Below, in pieces: positions 57,702 to 64,000 of a stretch of 64,000 nucleotides of DNA. Numbering within the stretch: the stretch's first letter is position 1; every line of letters begins with the position of its first letter. Under the pieces are notes generated by a model. The model was given only the letters and a program-made list of their open reading frames with translations, made no database searches and was not told where the DNA came from. The translations under genes were made by a program, and so were the position numbers. Source of the stretch: Triticum aestivum (taxonomy: Eukaryota > Streptophyta > Magnoliopsida > Poales > Poaceae); NCBI RefSeq assembly GCF_018294505.1, contig NC_057809.1, positions 414,508,104 through 414,572,103 of the forward strand, in the 5' to 3' direction.

Positions 57702-58403
57702 TGATACGTCCCAAACGTATCTAATTTTCCAAACACTTTTGCTCTTATTTTGGACTCTAATTTGCATGATTTGAATGGAACTAATCCGGATTGACGTTAT
57801 TTTCACTAGAATTGTCATGGTGTTGTTTTTGTGCAGAAATAAAAGTTCTCGGATTGAGTTGAAAATTTATGGGGAATTATTTTTAGAATATATAAAAAAT
57901 ATTGGTGGAAGAAATTATCAGAGGAGGCCCACCAAGGCGCCGCAAGCCCAAAGGGAGCGCTTCTGAGCCCCTGGCAGCCCCCACAACCCTAACTCCAACT
58001 CCATAAGTACCTATTCGCCAAGAAAAAATCAAAGAGAAGGAATCATCGCGTTTTACGATATGGAGCTGCCACCACCTCCTATTCTTCATCGGGAGGGCTG
58101 ATCTGGAGTCCCGTCTGGGCTCCGGAGAGGGGGATTCGACGCCGTGTCATCGTCAACCTTCCTCCATCACCAATTTCATGATGTTCACCGCCGGGAGTGA
58201 GTAATTCCTTCGTAGGTTTGCTGGATGGTGATGGGTTGGATGAGATTTATCATGTAATCGAGTTAGTTTTTCTAGGGCTTGATCCCTGGTATCCACTATG
58301 TTCTGAGATTGATGTTGCCATGACTTTCCTATGTTTAATGCTTTTCACTAGGGCCCGAGTGCTATGATTTTAGAGATGAACTCTTTACGTTTTCATGAAT
58401 ATA
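57702..58403 (+). mobile_element. Gypsy LTR fragment (Athila-type)
   Basis: It starts TGATACGTCCCAAACGTATC, the well-known start of several Triticeae Athila-type LTRs and similar to element E (TGATACGTCTCCGTCGTATC). About 700 bp are present before a CACTA element interrupts it at 58404. The continuation would lie beyond the right edge of the window. Confidence 0.65.
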
Positions 58404-58789
58404 CACTACAAAAAAACACACTTCCGTGATGATACGTGTTTGTCATAGTAGGTCACGTTTTTTGTCATGCATGTACATCCATGACGATAGTCATACCTGT
58501 GCTGTCGTAGAAGTGTTCCATGACATTACCAAAATTATCATCACGGAAGTGTCCATTTCCATGACGATAAATGGTGCGTCATGGAAATGCTTTCATCAAG
58601 GGTAACCGACATGTGGCATCCACCGTAACGGGTCGCCATTAAACCATTGGGTTTTGGTTTGGATCCGATAACCCGTTAACAGCCCGAACAAATGGGGATT
58701 TTCCACGTGTAAAATCATCGTTGGCTGGAGGAAACATGTGTCTGCTCCTCGATGGGCCAGATGTCGTCATCCAATGGAGGAGACATGCC

Positions 58790-59660
58790 TATGATACATC
58801 GACACGTGGCAGGGCCCAACAGAGGCCCATATAGGTTAAAAAGGCCGGCCCAGTCAAAGGCTTGTAGTACTTACTCAGGTACTAGTGGGCTAGCCCAATA
58901 ACTGCCTGTTTAAACATGGCCCATTTACGGCCCGAAGCCAGATCTGGCTCGTTAATTGTTCGCCGAATATTTGAGCCTAGTTACGGCCCAGTGATTTTCG
59001 GCCTGTTAGAGGCCCGATGTAGACATGGGCCCATTTCAGCCTGGTGTGTCTTTCGGCTGGGAATGGCCCGTGCTGCCCATGGGCCATATATGGTCCGACG
59101 CGACATCCGGCCCACTAACGCCCGGTGATAAAGGTGGCAACAGTTCAGCCCAACGTGACTTTTAGCATGTTAAAGGTCTGTCATATAATTTGGCCTATTG
59201 ATGCCGGTACTAAGCTTTCGGCCTCTTAAAGGCCATGATATCAGTGGGCCAACTAAGGTCCAAGATATGTTTCGGCCTGGTAATGGCCCGTCATATAATT
59301 GGGCCAAAAAAGGCCCGGTCAACATTTCAGCCTGCTGAAGGCCCATCGACGACTTGTGAAAATTGAGGCCCAACATGCATTTTGGCATGCTAAAGGCCCA
59401 TGGTTTCTTCTGGGCCATAACAGGCTAGCGGAATATTCAACCTATTAATGGCCCAAAGCTACATGGGCCCAACTAAGCGTTGGGTCCACTAAAGGCCCAA
59501 CTAAAATTTGGGACGAATATAGGCCCGATTAAGTTGTGGGCCTGGCGCAAAGTGTGAAGGCCCCAATGGCCTTCGAGGCCCAAGAAAGTTGCAGGTCGGC
59601 CCAATTGTGGCCTTCTAAAAAGCAGGCCCGTCAGAGGCGAATGTTTCGGCCCGGTCGACT
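58790..59660. repeat. GGCCCA/GGCCCG motif array, CACTA subterminal
   Basis: A 6-10 bp motif around GGCCCA, AGGCCCG or its complement TGGGCC recurs a few dozen times in about 870 bp, spaced roughly 15-40 bp on both strands. Such arrays are the usual transposase-binding region of CACTA elements. Confidence 0.75.
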
Positions 59661-59939
59661 ACATCAGATTTTTTTTCAAATAGCGAATGATGGCAGTAAC
59701 TAGTAGGAATTAAGAACAAACCTACTCTATACAATAAAGAAATTGTGGCATAGTAACTTAGAATAAACCTACACTATACAATAAAGGATTTATGGTATAT
59801 TACATCCACTGGGCGTTGAAGTTCGCCATCAGTGATCATAAAGCGCAACGAAGAAGCAGATTACAAAAACTAGGCACCATTGCAATGTAAAAAAATAATA
59901 CTGAACCAAGATCACTTCCAAGACAGTTCAAGAAAGGTT

Positions 59940-60401
59940 AGCCTTGCGCGGGAACTGCTGCACAAGCTGCTGAGCAAGGCTGTGAGACTGGCCTAGCATG
60001 TCGGTCATAGCTTCCAGGTGTAGCTATTTAGCAATGAGGTTCTCATTAGTGTTCTCCGCAATATTTCTTAGAGATAGAACTTCAAGTGGAAGTTGAGTTG
60101 CAGAATGCCTTTCTACTAGAACTTGGGACTGAATAAGTCAAACTGATTCAGACAACGAATTCTATGAGCTTGTCTGACTGCTAGTCTCAAGTAACTTGAA
60201 CACTGCATCAAGACAAGACTTTGGGTTTGTCTCGCTATGTTCAAGATGTTTTGCATTCTTTGCTAGAATATATGTTGGGTTTGTCTCACAGCCTTCAGCA
60301 AACTTGTGCATACCATCAGGCATATCACCCTGAAACAAGCAGAGAGATGACAGGTTTTGCACGTGTATAAACAAAGATGATAACTGTGCTGTCAATTCCA
60401 T
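59940..60401 (-). pseudogene. CACTA-associated ORF fragment
   Basis: A minus-strand frame at 60401-60162 reads FQGDMPDGMHKFAEGCETN and later KHLEHSETNPKSC. Farther along, helical coding-like text (SHSLAQQLVQQFPRKANL) ends near 59940. Position and style fit the C-terminal end of the second CACTA gene (PF03004-type), but no diagnostic motif is seen. Exon limits are unclear. Confidence 0.35.
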
Positions 60402-61038
60402 CTAATTTCAAATTAGAAAATAAAGAGTAAGTTCAAAATATCAATAGCATAATTTGGCATTATTCATAATGCGGGGAGCTTCACCACACTACTGGATTAC
60501 CATGTCAACATAACAAGCATAGATGAAGGGAAAAGACAATCATTGTATCTATTTTGGTTAATGTGCATGGCATGTTGTTCATATCATCAGCCACATCAGT
60601 AAGATAAAACAGGAGACGACAAGGTGCAAACGTGGGCTACTTCACCACACACTGAATTATAGATCCACAAAACCAAGCATACATATCGGGAGTATTGAGT
60701 AATGTGCATGGTATGAATAAGGAATTTGGTTTTACAAGTAAAACTTGAAACTTACGGGTGCGAACATGCATTCTGATAGAAACAACAAACTAAACAACAA
60801 TTAACGATATGGAGTATGAGCAAATTAAACAACAGTTGAGGATAAAGGCTCTAGAAGGACTGACTTACATTAACAGTTAACACCGACTTTATAATGCCCT
60901 TCTCCATGTTAAGGGAAGGATAACTCACGAATTTCAGCACAGAATCTTCTTCATAAGCATTGCATGTACTCTACATTTTGTAGAGAGTAATTATAGATAT
61001 GATAATACTGGAAGGGATAGAGGATAATGAAGATAAGA
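60402..61038. other. CACTA internal DNA without recognisable coding
   Basis: AT-rich, probably intron or spacer. A duplicated phrase with TTCACCACAC and ACTGGATTA/ACTGAATTA occurs near 60481 and 60641. Confidence 0.3.
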
Positions 61039-61947
61039 TGTTGCCGGCGTCCTGGGAACAGGGGTACCCAGACTTGCCTGCCTGCGGCCCAAGGCGTGGC
61101 TCATTCGGCGGCCTGGTACGACCCATCTTCAGCAACAACCACTCAAGACCCTCGCGAGGGGCCAAGCCTCGCGAGGCGGACGACACAAGACCTCCTCCGG
61201 GGCGGCCTCACTAGGCTAGCTCCCGAGGAGCGGAGATATCTATGCAAGGGGCACCTCACGAGGTCCGCGTGACGTGAGCCATGACGACCAAGGTCAGGCG
61301 GGCGCTAGTGGGCACATGGTGCCAGTTTCCTCTTTGGTGCTAAGGAAGCAGGCGCAGACGAGGAGTCTCAAGGCATCAGGCTAAGGTTTCCATATCGGTG
61401 CAACAAGACCAACACCAGCAGGACGGTAGGACAGAGGTCACCGCGGAGCCCACAGTGGCGTCACCACCAGAGCCTTTGGCAGGCGAAGACCACCTTTTGT
61501 CAGGATAACTTGTACTAGTTGTCCCCCTTCGAAATTGGCTGTTGTGGGGTGCCTTCCTGCCAAAACATTTGGGAGGAGGACCAGGGCCTCTATAAATAGG
61601 ACAACCACCATCATAGAGGGGGATCAGCTCATCTTAGATCAGATCCATTCCACCAAGGCCATCTCACCAGCTCATCAAGCTCAAGAACACCTCTCCCCAG
61701 GAGGTTGTTCGCCCACTATACTAGTTCATCCTCAGCCTACAAGGCAATCCACCACACCACACTGGAGTAGGGTATTACAGCACATCGGTGGACCGAACTA
61801 GTATAAACTCTTGTGTCTCTTGTTCCTTGGGTTCGGCGAGCTAGGCTTAGAGATTGTTGCGAGAGTTAGCGGGAGAGAGAGAGAGAGATCTTCATGAGCA
61901 CCCCAGTGTTCGAACCTCAAGGGTTTGCTGGAACCCATGATCCGACA
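61039..61947 (+). repeat. 5' LTR of element F
   Basis: 909 bp from TGTTGCCGGCGTCCTGGG to GATCCGACA. It is collinear with 9078-9974 and 33941-34843, with a TATA box (TATAAATA) at 61591. Confidence 0.9.
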
Positions 61948-61949
61948 TT

Positions 61950-61973
61950 TGGCGCGCCAAGTAGGGGTGCGTC
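61950..61973 (+). other. Primer-binding region of element F
   Basis: TGGCGCGCCAAGTAGGGGTG follows the LTR after two bases. It starts with the TGG expected of a tRNA primer site. The tRNA is not identified. This region is deleted in element C. Confidence 0.55.
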
Positions 61974-62008
61974 GAAGCTTCGCCTCTCCGCTTGCTTCGT
62001 CCCGCTCC

Positions 62009-63697
62009 ATGGCAGACGACATCCCTCCGATTAGGCCAGGGGGCACCTGCGGATGCGCCGTGGGCATCTGGGCCTTCACCCATGCCTTGCGGTAGGTGCG
62101 GTGGCCGCGCAAGTTCAAGCTGGAGATGCCACCCTGCTATGACGGCGCGGCAGATCCGACGGCCTTCCTGCATGCATATGAGGAGGTCGTCCTCGAAGTC
62201 GGAGGCGACGACCAGGTCATGGCCAACTGGTTCCCGCTGGCCCTGGCCGGCGTGCCACATGCCTGGCTGCTCAGCCTGCAAGGATCTTCTGCGGCCTCCT
62301 GGGAGGAGCTGTGCCGCCTCTTCGTCGCGCGCTTCATGGCACAGGCTCCTCTCGCCGTAGCAGACCTCCTCGGTGGTTCATGGGCGACACCTACAGATCG
62401 CCACATCAAGCAATTCTTCCGCTAGGTGGGCGCCGCCCGCATGCAGCCAGGGGCTCCCCCGGGATGGGCGACGCCCCAGGCTGACCTCACATTCAGCTCG
62501 GAGGACCACCCAGCTATCACTACGAGCTCGGGCGCGCTCCCAATGTTGTGCACACCCACCATCTGCAACATGGCGGTGACCAAGACCCTCATCGACGGCG
62601 GAGCTGGCCTCAAAATGCTCTCTGTGGAAGCCTTCGACTTGCTTCATGTACCATACGGCAGGCTCCGCCCCACCAAGCCTTTCTCCGGGGTCGACATCGG
62701 CTCCACCAGCCCCCTAGGGCAAATACGCCTCTCGGTCACCTTTGGTACCCACGACAGCTACCGCACCGAGCTGGTCGACTTCAACATCGCCCACATCGGC
62801 CTCCCGTACAACACCATCCTCGGGTACCCTGCCCTGGCTCAGTTCATGGCAGCGACCCATCCAGCCTACAACCTCATGAAGATGCCCGGGGGCAGCGGCA
62901 TTCTCACCGTGGACGGGGATACCAAGGAATCCCTAACGACTCCGAAGCTCGACTTCAGAGCCGCCGCGGCAGCGCGCCCAGCCGATGAGGCCACCCTGGG
63001 GGCTAAAGGGGCCGCGCCGGCAAAAACTAAGCAGTTGTTCACTCAAGATCGGGTTGAAACCAAGCAAGTGCCAGTTGAGGAAGACGGGACCTCGGGAGCC
63101 ACTTTCACCATAGGCGCCAACCTTGGCCCCGACCAAGAAGAAGCGCTGGTGAGATTCTTGCGTGCGAACAAGGAGATATTCACCTAGGAGCCCAAGTAGT
63201 TGGTGGGAGTCCCAAGAGGTGTAATCGAGCATCACTTAAGGGTGTGCCGCAATGTGCGCCTTGTGAAGCAGAAGGCGTGACGACAGTCCATGGAGAAGCA
63301 GTCCTTTGTCGTCCAGGAAACCCGCAAGCTACAAGCTGCGGGTGTCATCCGCGAGGTCCGGTACCCAGAGTGGCTGGCGAACCCCATCGTTGTGCCCACG
63401 AAAGGTGGGATGGAACGTATGTGCGTCGACTTCACCAACCTCAACAAAGACTGCCCTCAAGACCCGTTCCCACTTCCGCGCATCGACCAGATTGTCAACT
63501 GCACCACCGAATGCGACCTGATGTGTTTACTAGATGCCTTCTCGGGTTATCACCGGATCAATATGGCGGTGGAGGACGTGGAGAAGACGGCCTTCCTGAC
63601 CCCATGCGGAGTATATTGCTACACCTGCATGCCGTTTGGACTGCGCAACGCTGGGGCAACCTTCCAGCGGCTGATGCACATCGCCCTGGGCCAGTAG
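62009..63697 (+). pseudogene. gag-protease-RT of element F
   Basis: One frame from Met 62009 (MADDIPPIRPGG) runs to 63697 with TAG at 62093, 62423, 63185, 63197 and 63695, and TGA at 63278. The gag core (RKFKLEMPPCYDGAADP) is followed by little of the usual C-terminal gag, so a deletion near 62400-62460 is likely. The protease has KTLIDGGAGLKMLS and LPYNTILGYPAL. The RT has MCVDFTNLNKDCPQDPFPLP and CMPFGLRNAGATFQR. The catalytic YVDD box is missing because the DNA jumps after 63690 to other sequence. Confidence 0.85.
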
Positions 63698-64000
63698 CTT
63701 GGGCGGAACCGCTAAGGCCACGACGACGCACTCGGACAACCAGACCCCACAAGATGGCGTCTCTAGGCCCGCAGAGGCCGTGGTGGGCAACCAAGCTCCT
63801 GAGGCCCCCGTACCTCGGGAGGCGCCACAACCTCTGGAGGCCTTAGGCATCATCGACGCTCCCGCCCTCGTCGAGCACCCAGTCTACTTCGTCAGCATGG
63901 TACTATGAGACACAAGGGCATGATACCCCATGACGCAGAAGCTCATGTTCGTGCTCCTTTTGGCCTCACGCAAGCTGTGTCACTACTTCCAAGGCCACCC
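63698..64000 (+). pseudogene. RNase H remnant of element F after an RT deletion
   Basis: After an Ala/Pro-rich open stretch (63699-63908), the plus strand shows HPVYFVSMVL and then LLASRKLCHYFQGHP. In element D the matching words (RPVYYVSTIL, MASRKLRHYFQ) lie at the start of the RNase H. Roughly 200 codons of RT are therefore missing between 63690 and here, partly replaced by unrelated coding-like DNA. Confidence 0.7.

Larger units (their letters stand above)
58404..61038. mobile_element. CACTA transposon, left part
   Basis: It begins CACTACAAAAAAACACACTT with ATA before it (possible 3 bp duplication). The terminus resembles the one ending at 41624. The first 250 bp contain inverted CATGACGATA motifs, then a dense GGCCCA array. 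Coding traces follow on the minus strand near 60 kb. The element is interrupted at 61039 by a Gypsy LTR, and its right end is outside the window. Confidence 0.75.
61039..64000 (+). mobile_element. Gypsy retrotransposon, 5' part (element F, same family as C)
   Basis: It has a 5' LTR (61039-61947), a primer-binding region (from 61950) and a decayed gag-protease-RT frame. The 3' end lies beyond the window. The LTR aligns with those of element C, including the TATA box, and the protease resembles that of C. The element is inserted in the CACTA element. The bases before the LTR are TAAGA. Confidence 0.9.

Noticed and set aside
1..64000. CRISPR array, operons, phage or bacterial islands
   Set aside because: The repeats are transposon-derived without uniform spacers, and all coding remains belong to plant genes or plant transposable elements.

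Overview
This 64 kb window looks like intergenic DNA from a large grass genome, most likely Triticeae (wheat, Aegilops, rye or barley). The basis is the nested pile of LTR retrotransposons, CACTA transposons, Stowaway MITEs and LINEs. Family resemblances (Fatima-, Sabrina- and Angela/BARE/WIS-like) come from memory and could not be searched. I see no intact host gene. The only host-gene remains are two pieces of an FBD-type F-box/LRR gene at 8393-9077 and 34849-35317. There are no bacterial features, no CRISPR array and no rRNA or tRNA gene.

Layout, left to right. 1-3740 is the 3' part of a Gypsy element with an antisense ORF and a 3' LTR. 3741-8392 is the 3' part of a Fatima-like Gypsy, again with an antisense ORF, and it abuts the F-box gene fragment. 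A + strand Gypsy (element C, 9078-34843, target duplication CGCAT) sits in an intron of that F-box gene. It is split by a complete minus-strand Fatima-like element (12357-22372, duplication CCCGC) and by a complete minus-strand, coding-poor Sabrina-like element (25595-33088, duplication GCCCT). From about 35.7 kb to 41624 lies repeat-rich DNA that ends in a CACTA terminus. Next comes a Copia 3' end (41625-about 42638), then a solo Angela-like LTR (42935-46476, duplication AATAA) that itself contains a second solo LTR of the same family in the opposite orientation (43655-45396, duplication GTTGG). The 46.5-50 kb interval holds two weak ORFs, a LINE 3' fragment and three MITE-like elements. A nearly full-length LINE (50074-56598) is inverted along most of its length in the pattern expected from twin priming. 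After it come a second LINE fragment, a Gypsy LTR fragment, the left end of another CACTA (58404 onward) and, inserted in that CACTA, the 5' part of a second copy of the element C family (61039-64000).

How it fits together. Most elements are dead. Gag-pol frames carry stops (mostly TAG where CAG or TGG is expected, some TGA where CGA is expected) and single-base frameshifts. Nesting order agrees with LTR divergence counted by eye: about 7% for the outer element C, about 4% for the Sabrina-like insert and about 2% for the Fatima-like insert. Four Gypsy elements carry a long antisense ORF that starts next to the 3' LTR. Three resemble the PF04195 'gypsy-type transposase' family. The fourth (element C) has a C-terminal half resembling a plant B3 DNA-binding domain, and it is free of stops although the sense gag frame is not.
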